Part shown: piece after piece, positions 52,023 to 61,860 of the stretch
Position numbering within the stretch: position 1 is the first letter of the stretch
How the letters are laid out: each line of letters opens with the position of its first letter
Assembly (NCBI GenBank): GCA_030159075.1
Contig: BROG01000488.1
Coordinates: 501,870 to 565,869, forward strand
Source of the DNA: Atrina japonica
Taxonomy: Eukaryota; Mollusca; Bivalvia; Pterioida; Pinnidae
DNA length: 64,000 nt
Direction: 5' to 3'
Notes under the pieces: generated by a model
Seen by the model: the letters and a program-made list of their open reading frames with translations, nothing else
Database searches by the model: none
Told to the model about the DNA's origin: nothing
Made by a program: the position numbers and the translations under genes

Positions 52023-53208
52023 AAATATTATCCACCATTATACAGTTCAACCCCCCCCCCCCCGTTATACCGCCACCTTTTGTTTTCCTTTCCATCATGA
52101 CATGTCTTTAATACCTGTTGTATATCATATCCTGTTTACAACTCACTATTGTAAATTCAGATATTTTGTTTATTGTTTTTAAGTTTTGACATATTGGCCT
52201 CCCCATTAAAATGGCCAAAATTAAACTGTCCAAAACATGTAGCAGTACATGTTCGACGGTCGGATAATCTAGATTTGTTTCTAACATTAACCCGGAAACA
52301 TTTCTAATGTTAAAGTTCATCGTTTATTTTGTTTAAAATAACTCTACGAAAGGCCGGTAAAGCTTTAAGCTTATATTTCCCATCTTACTACTACACTTTG
52401 TGCACACAACCGGATACCAGTTTATGACACTCGATATTCGAGTTATCTCCCTTTGTAGTCGTAGTTTGAAGTAAACAAGTAACCGCCGGCTAAAAGTTTC
52501 ACTCACATCCTGTTTTTTTTCCACTGGTCTGGCGATACAGTCGAGTGATTTAACATCTATAAATGACAATTTGAACCGGAGAACCGGCGGTAGATGGCGG
52601 TATGCGACTTTTGGTGTTATAACGAGGGATTATAGGGGAGGAAATCTGTTATGCGGAGTTTGGCGTTATAACGGAGGGCGATATATCGGGGTGATTTGTA
52701 TATAATTTAATATATTTGATATGTTTTTATCATTATAAATAATGTCATGTTTTACAAGTTTTACTGAAAGACGATTTCGATTACGTCATGAAATATAAAC
52801 TCTGTGAACAGTTATTAATAGAAAAATAGAATCTTTACATAGAGTGTGATGAACGGATAAGAAAAACCTCCACCCGACTGGTATGAATCCGGTTGTCCAG
52901 TTCGATAGTTTCCCTGAGGATTGGACATTTAGAGTTTTACTACGAGGGTTGTTATTCCCCTGTCCACTCAACTCAACTCACCCATGTTTGATTATTTTTC
53001 TCCCATGGATCGAGCAAATGTTTGTTCTCGTAAACAAAACTTAATACAACTTTGATACACTACATTCTCATCACATAGAAGTCCTACGTTATAAAATTTA
53101 TTGTGATGTCATAGCGTGTGTTGCTTGTCTACACCCTAGGTTGTGGACAGATATATTCTGGCTTGGCAAAATGGCAGACACAACTGTCCAAGTTGGGGGA
53201 TAGTGTAT

Positions 53209-54086
53209 CTATGGCGTATTGACTTTCCGGAGTAAAATTCCTGGTATTTGTCCTCTCTGTACAGTTGTTCGATTTGTAGATAGTGTCGAATTGAAGATGA
53301 AAATATTACAGCCACCATACTGTATTTGATGCGCCCCATGAAAACCTTTGTAACAATATGGTACATCCATGAAAGTTGAAATTGTGTATTTCTTATCCGG
53401 TTGAACCAAAATCCTCTCGGGAAAATTAACTCGGAAGGTAAAAGCATCAAGCGGGTCGGTTAAGATAGTCTTCATGAACAAAATTTCACCAGCATCCTTT
53501 TCCAGAACACGAATGTTCACATGACATAAATTTCTGTCGGTTCAGTCCTCAATTATACATAAAGTATACCCCCCAAAATATAGCTCAGTGTCGGACTCAA
53601 ATGAAATGGCATCTACTTGGTTATCCTGTTTCCATGTTCCATTGTGTTGTTCAAATCGAAAAACGTCGTCAAAATTACTGTGACCGACATATTTGTTTTG
53701 CAAAATGCCGATTGTTTTCACATCGGCATCTGTATTATGATCGAGAACCGTGTTTGTGAAAACATGATTGATTTCCATATTCCGATTAAAGAGATCGAAT
53801 TACAAAATCATCCATTTGGTTTCATTAGTTGAGTTTGCGATATTCATTTGATTCGAGTAAGATGTCTGAGAAACATTTGATAATTTTAGCTGTCTGCGAA
53901 TGAAGCGCTGGAATGTTGTAATAATATGAAAATCCGAAATAGAATAACACATTGTCTAAGCTGATAGACTGAAACATGAAATCGACACACTTATCCTTTA
54001 AAATGTCAACCAAATATTTTTCAGCCAGATAGAGTAGATCATAAAAATTGTCGGCAGTGATGTCTACGTTATCGCTGTATAAATAT
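53209..54086 (-). pseudogene. BTB-BACK-PHR protein (BTBD family) relic
   Basis: BTBD-type proteins are Cullin-3 adaptors with BTB, BACK and PHR domains. After an acceptor-like 'cccttgcag', the minus strand reads the end of a BTB domain (YLYSDNVDITADNFYDLLYL, AEKYLVDILKDKCVDF) and the first BACK helices, up to a stop at 53825. The rest of BACK is missing. A PHR domain resumes in another frame at 53778 (FRFEQHNGTWKQDNQVDAI). It is interrupted by an in-frame TGA at 53542-53544 and continues in the same frame to 53209 (TVQRGQIPGILL near the end). The exon with the start of BTB was not found upstream. A frame change, internal deletion, stop codon and missing 5' part together indicate a pseudogene. 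Confidence 0.8.
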
Positions 54087-54730
54087 CTGCAAGGGAATTG
54101 TAAACAATATTACATTTTTTCATTTCCATTCATGACATCTTATATACAGTATGGAGACAAAAGTGGGGTCTGTTTTATGTTACTCTGTTTATTTCATATA
54201 TAACCAAAATAACTGAAGGAGACTCAATTCTCAACCGGTTTTAATCAAACTTAAACCATTAACTCAAAATATCTAACGCTTTCATTGCTACTTTTCTCAT
54301 AACTTTAAAGTTGTCTATTGTCAAGATTTAGCAACTTTAACCAAAACAAAAATAATTCTTTATATCACAATTCCATATTTGTACATGCTATAAAGAGGCA
54401 TTAAAACTTTGTATCCCGCCAAAACCTATCTGGATTATAAAACGAAACAATGTCAGTTCGTCGCAAACATAACAAGATGAAAACATTTTGTTCAATGGTA
54501 AAAACTGTAATGGAGATGAGAAGGAAATATCTTTATAATGTTGGTTTAGAAATGTTTATATAAAAAATATATAGAATAAATAAAAAGGTTACCTCACTTT
54601 TGTCACCGTGCGGTAGACGAAAAACATTATTTAATATTGTTTTACCTTCTGTTAAAATCTCGTTATCTGACTGGTTGAATTTTCCATATCACCCGCTCAT
54701 TTAACAAAGATAAAGAAGCCAGGGTGAAAT

Positions 54731-54733
<3 letters not shown>

Positions 54734-54776
<43 letters not shown>
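54734..54776. repeat. (AT)n microsatellite
   Basis: Uninterrupted AT dinucleotides between two parts of the tandem duplication that follows. Confidence 0.95.
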
Positions 54777-54779
<3 letters not shown>

Positions 54780-54799
54780 ATGTTTTTTTTATTTTTTTC

Positions 54800-54965
54800 A
54801 ATAAACGTTATGCACTTCGTGGTTCGTCCGAAGTAGAATATCTTAGGGTGACAGCATTTATAAAATATGCCACATGCGCCAACGTTATGCACGTACTCGG
54901 TTCGTCCAAGTGAGCCAGGGTGACATTCCAAAATATGCCACATGCGCCAACGTTATGCGCGTACA
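54800..54965. repeat. Tandem ~78-bp duplication
   Basis: 'aaaatatgccacatgcgcca' followed by 'acgttatgc' occurs twice, and 'ggttcgtcc' with 'gggtgaca' also recurs in each unit. A partial third unit ('agccagggtgaaattcc') precedes the AT tract. Confidence 0.8.
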
Positions 54966-55942
54966 ATTCGTTTCAGAGAGAGCTTTTCGTCGTAGCCAAA
55001 ACGTTTGTAAGTTATTTGTTTGGTATTTTAGCTTGCTGGTTGATAGATAAGATATAAAATATCTATGGTAATGTGTTAAAGAAACAAATATGACACTCGG
55101 TATAATGAGCCGAGGTCAACAATCCTTCCTCGGGGTGAAAATATGCAATATCACCCTTTCATGAATTTAATGTTTATTTAATATCAATTGCTTAATTGAT
55201 TGGTCTATGCTGTAGTCCTTGTGATTAAATAATAATAAAAGTAATAAATTTCCGACGATTTCGTTGGTTAACAATCCAGAAAATGTTCGAGTCATACATC
55301 AATGGTGTGAACGGTAATTAAGCCACGCCCCGGACGGCACTACGTTTTGTTTACATGTCGGCCATTTGCAATACACAATTTATGTGTTTTGCGTCACGCA
55401 AGATAAAAACAGGTCATCGTAGTTAAAGTGGTCATAAGTTACAGTCGCGAATGCACCACACAACAGAAAAATCTATTAGTAACACCCTGTCTTCCATTTC
55501 AACGGGTAATTTGAACCAGCCCCAAGTTCAAGTACATTAGCATCAGTCTTAAATTCAAGTACATTCAGGCCTATTACCAACTGTATCGCTACTGTAGTAA
55601 GGCCTACTTGTCCTACAAAGGGCGATCCAAAGCATTGGATATATTAACATTCCAGTATCATTGAATACCATTAGCATTGAATACTCTCTCTCCATGGGAT
55701 TTATTTCAAATTCATCTTTCAATAACTGTAATTTTAACTAAAGCAGCCACACATCAACTTGTCTTCCTAGATTCGTCGTGATGATGACGTAAAATGACGT
55801 AACAGTCTAGTGATGTTCGCGGTTGTCATAACGACGCAATGAAAGCGCGACAGTATAACTTGTTTGTTTATATTATTTGAAAAAAATAAATAAATAAACA
55901 CTGAATGTTTAAAAAAACACCGACTTGTTATTGGAATTTAAT

Positions 55943-56104
55943 TATAAGCATTGATTATATATTTTTCCGTGTCACTAGGCAATGACCTGAATGAAAACTG
56001 TGCACACTTTTGCGTAAGTCGCTTCGCGAATTACACAGTGAGCACAGTCTTCATACAGGTCATTGCATAGTGACACGGAAAAAATATCGAATCGATGCTT
56101 AATG
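55943..56104. mobile_element. Near-perfect 160-bp palindrome (MITE-like)
   Basis: 'tttttccgtgtcactaggca' on the left is answered by 'tgcatagtgacacggaaaaa' on the right, and the pairing extends inward through 'atgacctg' and 'actgtgc' and outward to 'aagcat.gatt'. The arms are about 62 bp around a loop of about 35 bp. No target duplication is obvious. Confidence 0.78.
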
Positions 56105-57340
56105 GAACGCGTGGTCATATATAGGTATTTCACTCTAAACATTTCTATCTCTATACATATTTCATGACCTATGGCAATGACTAATGAATCATGCATGAGC
56201 AATACGAAAACAACTAAATGTTTTGCTTTTGAAATATATTCAAGGATTATTGAGAAAAAGTCTTTAAGAAAGAATTTACATGTAAATGAACAGAAGATTG
56301 ACGAAAGCAAATCCCAACATATCACTGGAGATGAAAAGATTCATTTCAATGGAGTTTTGGTCCTCCAAGCTTCAGATGGGAAATAACATTTGACCTTATG
56401 ACATTGGCATTTTTAGAGAAAAACAACTTCTATACGTAAACTACACAATATGACAACTTTAAACATATACACACAAGTATTATGACATTTGATCTTAGAT
56501 CCATCGATTTTGAAACTTTGATGAAATATTTGTTTATGACAAATCCTACAATCAAGTGTGATTAGTAATTTGTGTCAAATAGTTAACAGTAGTTAATAAG
56601 ACACTCAAAGAGTATTTCATCATTTCCCAACGGTCGACAGTCGTGCATGATGTATAAACGTATAGTTTCCTATTGAATTATGTGTCCATTTATGGAATTT
56701 ATCATCTATGTTTGCCATTTTATTCATTATGACTAGGCCATGTTTTTGTCTATCATGCCATAAAGTCGTTACAAAAAGAATTGTTGTCACATTATGCACG
56801 GTCGGTCTTCTCATGAATTTTAACTTAAGTTTTTTTTAATATTTTATTTATTTATTTATTTTATGTGCGAAAGTATTATCATTAAAACTTAAAAATGATA
56901 AAGATATTACAGGTATAAGAATTATATACAAACGTATGTAGGGTTGTGATCAATAACCACGACTTTCCTGTCCTCCCATTTATGACCCTAAAGGTTGAAA
57001 TTGTCACCAACACGTTCCTTGAGTTTTTTTAGTTTTATTCACGACAGTAATGAAAGAAAATTGTTAATAAACCGAGTTTCATATTATTCAATAGTCATGT
57101 TACATTAACTGCATACATATGTAATAAACCAGTCATGAACAAGCGATACAAGTACATTAGAAATGTCCAGAACACATCATCTTCGACATCAGTAATGCAA
57201 ACAAAACTTTCTCTTTTCATGGCTGAAAATACTGGACTTCTGCTGGCTTCAAGGACTTGTCACATTGCCAATACTTTTCAGTTTCCATTTGATGGTTCCT
57301 TGTAATATAAAAAACCATTTGATTGTGAAGTCAATTTATA
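56105..57340. other. Noncoding AT-rich stretch
   Basis: No gene or repeat family recognised. The small ORFs at 56171-56386 (+) and 56620-56814 (-) have no family match. Confidence 0.4.
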
Positions 57341-57349
57341 ATTATTACA

Positions 57350-57400
57350 GTCAAACTCGCTTACAATGACTTCACGAGACCTTAAATAAAGTAGACCTAT
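57350..57400. mobile_element. Solo pogo-like MITE end
   Basis: TACAGTCAAACTCGCTTACA resembles the left ends at 8310 and 9153. No right end was found. Confidence 0.35.
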
Positions 57401-57516
57401 ACAACACAAAATCATATAAATATACCCTAGAGCTAACTCTTGTGTATGGCTGTTTATGTATCCATGGAAGTTTAAGTCTTGATAATGAAGTTATGAAACT
57501 TTAGAATTCAAATCGC

Positions 57517-57517
<1 letters not shown>

Positions 57518-57606
<89 letters not shown>
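57518..57606. repeat. (TA)n microsatellite, interrupted once
   Basis: Two TA runs separated by 'aat' at about 57562. Confidence 0.95.
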
Positions 57607-57607
<1 letters not shown>

Positions 57608-58078
57608 CACAGCGTTGGGCCATACTTTTGTTTTACAGATCGAAATTTTGTTTTACTACCTAAACAACACCGACTCGAGTATTTTCTTGAACACATACTG
57701 ACTACAGATTGAAAATTTAGTTTAGCTGAATATATGAGGCAGTTAGTACTAAAAATTTTATTCCAGGAATGTAAACAAAATAGCCATCTTTATATAGGTA
57801 AGTGTTGAGTTTAAGTTATCAGCACATAATTGAGCGGATAATAATACAGAGTACGTTTTGGCGATATGATCAGAGCTTAAATTGTATTTCAAACTAACCG
57901 ATGATTGAAATTAATAGTGTTCAATGTAAACGATATATACGCCCGTTACAGCACTTGCAATTAAAGGGAGGGAACTCGTATTTACGGCAAGCAAGCTTGC
58001 ATTTTTTATGGTGTAAGCGGCATGTTATGGTGGAGCAATTAACATTAATGTTAAATTTGACAGATATTTGTTTACAAG

Positions 58079-58114
58079 ATGCCGTCCACCTTGCGAGAGA
58101 CTGTCAATGCTGAG
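58079..58114 (+). CDS. Candidate short first exon
   Basis: ATG at 58079 begins MPSTLRETVNAE and ends at a good donor, GAG|gtaggt. A phase-compatible charged helical reading (TLKKMEERVEMMKKRIWQM onward to TAG) follows an acceptor-like 'ctttgaacag' at about 58524-58533. Read without splicing, the first ORF is 44 residues. No family recognised; the two pieces could be an unannotated small protein or chance. Confidence 0.2.
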
Positions 58115-58730
58115 GTAGGTAATGAGTTGCATATTGCCGAAGGAGACGATAGAAGCGCTCTTCATCATATCTTGACTACTATGGGATATCTCGAGACGAC
58201 GTATGCGGCCTGATGCAACATGTCTGACTGTAATGTGACAGTGGGTGCTGTGTCATTTGATCTTACTGGGTCACGTTACTTTATAACGTAATTGCTACCC
58301 CCCTTACATTACTTTTATATGAGCTAAAGAAACATTTATAACTCCATTGTGCTTGTATATATGGTTCTAACTTATCTGTGAAATGAGTGTCCTGTAAGCA
58401 GTAAATATTATAATTCATACTCTTGTAATAATTAAGGACATCACTTCTTTTTACTGGCCATTTTCAAGTAATTATAAATGCAAATTAAAATAGTTTAAAT
58501 ATGCATATGATTGGTTTGGACTTTGAACAGACATTGAAAAAGATGGAGGAAAGAGTTGAAATGATGAAGAAGAGGATTTGGCAAATGACAAAAACATCAT
58601 TTAAATTTCTGAAAAGATTGCAGAGAGGGCATGTATAGGATAAAGTATAAACTGTGTAGTCATACATAAGTTTCATCTATTACAATTTTGTATTATCTAT
58701 CAGCATTACAATAGGATATTTAGAAAATAA

Positions 58731-58734
<4 letters not shown>

Positions 58735-58815
<81 letters not shown>
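58735..58815 (+). repeat. (GA)n microsatellite
   Basis: About 80 bases of uninterrupted GA. Confidence 0.97.
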
Positions 58816-58816
<1 letters not shown>

Positions 58817-59978
58817 ACTTTTAAGAATATTTCTATCACTTGGATCTATTTCATTTAATTTTCATTCAAGAAAATGATGTTATTTGGGAAAATATCTATG
58901 GTGCTGTTTCATCGGTTCTCATAATATTAGTTGACTACATTGTATATTATTCTACTGAAAAAGACTCTAACATGTCCAATATTTTAGGAAAACTTTTTTA
59001 TCTATTTATGGGATAACCGAAAGTTGATCAGTTTCTACCACATTATAGATGCAACCAAATTTTTCTACTGTAAATGTGAAAGTCATAAATTCACCTTTTG
59101 TGAACTATAAGTCCAATAGCAAAAAATATTCCTTTATACATTTGGATATAAAATATACACACGTCCTCAACACATTTTCACTTTTATTAATAGAGATTAG
59201 CAATGTGATTCAAATGGGAAATAACTCTTGCATAACTCCCACTTTTGGTACATGTAACATTTTTCACCTATCTGGGATCACCATATGAGGTTGAGACTGA
59301 TCCACTTGTTATAAGAGTAACCGACAAAGGTGTAAATAATGTTTAATTAGTGTATTCAGATCTCAAGAGAATATTTCATTATTACAAAATAAAGCTTGAG
59401 ATCAGTATTAAATAAATCTCTTGTCAACCTAACAGATATCCATACATGTACATGTACTTCCTGTGAAATAGGCAAGGTTATTTAATTACCAAAAAACAAA
59501 AAACAAAAAAAAAAAACAAAAACAAAATAAAACCAAAAACAAATAAAGAAAAAATATACATATATACCTGTGTGCTAATATAAGCACAAAATTGTTCTCA
59601 TTATTAATCTTTAACAGCTTCACAAATACATAAGCTTCTAGCTTAAAAATGTATAGTAATGTAATAACATTTTAAAGCACGTTTGTTATTTTTGTGTTAT
59701 GTATTTTGGTATTAGGTACCTCTATTTTGTAAAAGACTTCCCTGGTTCTTTTTACACATACATGCACACACCCACACTCACACATGTGCACACACATACA
59801 CACACACACCATCACCATCACCAAATTATTATCTAACCAATTTACTTGCACAAGCAAGAGGAATTGTAAGAAACAAATTAGAGTTTATATACAAATATAT
59901 GATAAGTTCAGACAACCTAGACAATCAGGTAAATTTGGGTCAGACAGTTCGGAACTCCTAGCGAGGTTCTAATGTAGA
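58816..59978. other. Probable 3' flank of the glycosyltransferase-like gene
   Basis: AT-rich sequence with an A-rich tract (about 59490-59560) and a short CA-rich tract (59758-59810). No exon recognised. A minus-strand AATAAA at 59188-59183 is one possible polyadenylation signal for the gene ending at 59979. Confidence 0.4.
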
Positions 59979-61070
59979 TTAAACTTGGGTATTTGAACAA
60001 ATATCATTCTCGTATTTTTTCTTGTGAATGGTCACTTTTCCATCTGCTGTCATCCTTGATTCATGCGTGGAACATTCGATATAACTTTCACGCAGTGGAA
60101 ATGGTGGAAGAAATTTCCGTCTTTTAATCTCATCTCTGTTGCCTGAAGATAATTTGTCTTTGTTCAGTCCATCTGTTTTTTGATAAACAGCAATGATTGA
60201 CCCTGATGCATCTATTACATGAGATCCGACTTGCCTTGCGTACCATATCAACCATTTATCTATCAAGGGACGACCTACAAGGAAATCCGGAATTATGTCC
60301 CATGGGAAAAGATCATTTGTGAAAATGTAATCACCATAAATATCACGTGACATTTTTGCATAATTTAAAATTGCAGCTACTTGTGCTGTAGTGTTTACAC
60401 TAGGGTAATTCAACTGTGATAGGTCGACTTCGACACGTTTCCCTACCACTATTAATGTACCTTTGGAAAATTCCGTACTTTCGCGGATAGCTGTAAGTGT
60501 TTTTACTAATCCCTCTTCAAACAGAATATCTACATTCGAAAACCCGTAAAATATGCTTCGTTTCCTTTTAATGATTTCCTTAAACAATTGGCTTAAATTT
60601 TGAGCACCAAAACAGGACATGTTTTGCATCCTATATCCTTCCCAACCATACGACTCCGCCATAGATATGAGTTTCGGGTTATTAGTGAATACTGAGGTAT
60701 TTATATTTGGACTCAGTAATGGCCAAGTTCTCATTGTATTACCGTAAATTATTGGTTTTTGTATTGCTGGATCCCAGGAAGTAAAAAGTTCAGCTAATGT
60801 TGTATTAGGATCCGACCTGTTCCATAACCTCGTATCAGGTTTTGGATTTTTTATTGAGTCAAAAACATTCTGGTGGACAAATTCATCCTTGCCGGATCTA
60901 GTAGAATCCAAGGAATTATTAGTAGAACAACTAGACATTAAGATCCATAACAACAAATATGTTGAGACAATAAACGATGACAGTTGACACATTGAGCGAC
61001 TGCAAGACAATCGGATTGCTTTCCAAAGTGTTCTAGTACCATTATGGTTACGGCTCCACCTACCGCTCAT
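59979..61070 (-). CDS. Type II membrane glycosyltransferase-like protein, 363 aa
   Basis: A single uninterrupted coding exon from ATG (61070) to TAA (59979). The N-terminus is short and basic (about residues 1-29), followed by one hydrophobic segment (SSFIVSTYLLLWILMSS, about 31-47) and a lumenal stem and domain, the topology of Golgi glycosyltransferases. Several N-glycosylation sequons occur (NRS, NTT, NTS, NMS, NLS). The conserved-looking blocks IFYGFSNVDILF, GKRVEVDLSQ, and DLFPWDIIPDFLVGRPLIDK with WLIWYARQVGSHVIDAS resemble a family of uncharacterised eukaryotic nucleotide-sugar transferase-like proteins. Donor and acceptor are unknown. A splice-acceptor-like 'gtatgttttgcag' ends just upstream at 61121, so the coding exon has a 50-nt 5' untranslated part that contains one short upstream ORF (ATG at about 61101). 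A GTG two codons upstream is not a likely start. Confidence 0.82.
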   Translation of the reverse strand: MSGRWSRNHNGTRTLWKAIRLSCSRSMCQLSSFIVSTYLLLWILMSSCSTNNSLDSTRSGKDEFVHQNVFDSIKNPKPDTRLWNRSDPNTTLAELFTSWDPAIQKPIIYGNTMRTWPLLSPNINTSVFTNNPKLISMAESYGWEGYRMQNMSCFGAQNLSQLFKEIIKRKRSIFYGFSNVDILFEEGLVKTLTAIRESTEFSKGTLIVVGKRVEVDLSQLNYPSVNTTAQVAAILNYAKMSRDIYGDYIFTNDLFPWDIIPDFLVGRPLIDKWLIWYARQVGSHVIDASGSIIAVYQKTDGLNKDKLSSGNRDEIKRRKFLPPFPLRESYIECSTHESRMTADGKVTIHKKKYENDICSNTQV

Positions 61071-61364
61071 TGTCACTTTGGTCTATATTTCGTGTCCCAT
61101 CGGGTTTAATCTCTCTTTTTCTGCAAAACATACACGTAGAACATTTCAGTTAGAGATTGCTTTAATTCTAGTTGCTATTGTTGTGTGACATATTACAAAT
61201 ATTGTAAAAATATTAAAATTTGTATGTATATTTTTGAGTATTTGAAATTTGTCATAGGACACTATATAGCAGATCGAACACTGATATTTCTACCAGTATA
61301 ATGTTACTCTCATAGGTAAACTATCGTTTTCTAAACCCCTCAAAGGCAATGTATTCATAATACT

Positions 61365-61860
61365 CTTATTCTGGATACTCTTAAACGGATTTGACAACAC
61401 ATTTAGATTTTTTAGTTGGCTATGTATTATACCAAATTTTCTTTCGGAAATATACATTTATATATAAAACATTTCAGATACCAAAGTATAAATCTTTAGG
61501 ATGTCCAGGACACAGATACAAATCCGGCAAAAACGGACAAACATGGACCTCTGGAAACCAAGAAGTGGGATCAGGTGCCATGGAGGAGTAAGCATCCCCT
61601 GTCGATCGATCACACCCGCCGTGAGTCCACAGTCAAATCCTAATGAAGTACGTGAGGCACGAGTCCTCGTCACAATTTGTACAGACGTCTCAACAACCGC
61701 CAACGAAAACGCAACAAAAGACAACCCAGTGAAACAGAGTAATCGCAAACAAGACTATTATACCGACCGTAAAATTTGCGGAACGTTGACATCAAACGCA
61801 GTTATCAAATTCGAGCTCAACTGATAATGTGTTATTGACAGAAACGATTGTCTGGAGTAT
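61365..61860 (+). mobile_element. Longest copy of the hammerhead-associated repeat (R1 plus motif, copy F)
   Basis: It starts with 'gatactcttaaacggattt' and 'tatgtattataccaaatttt', phrases found in the 300-bp units C and D. It then inserts the whole R1 block ('aggatgtccaggacacagat' to 'gcggaacgttgacatcaaac') before a hammerhead: GCTCAA, CTGATAA, GAAA (61841-61844), CGATTG, TC (61851-61852), TGGAGT. The G-to-A change in CTGATGA and weak stem I predict no activity. It lies just upstream of the glycosyltransferase-like gene. Confidence 0.65.

Larger units (their letters stand above)
48760..53130. other. Gene-poor region
   Basis: AT-rich sequence with homopolymer G or C runs (49709-49721, 51133-51146, 52042-52053), a foldback (51911-52022) and a fragment of the 'gatatacaataac' repeat (50965-51060). 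One open minus-strand segment is listed separately; nothing else looks coding. Confidence 0.45.

Noticed and set aside
61501..61824. 107-residue ORF, and related readings at 41974-42321, 12272-12523 and 35373-35570
   Set aside because: They recur because they are copies of dispersed repeat R1; frames and stops differ between copies, so the repeat is not protein-coding.
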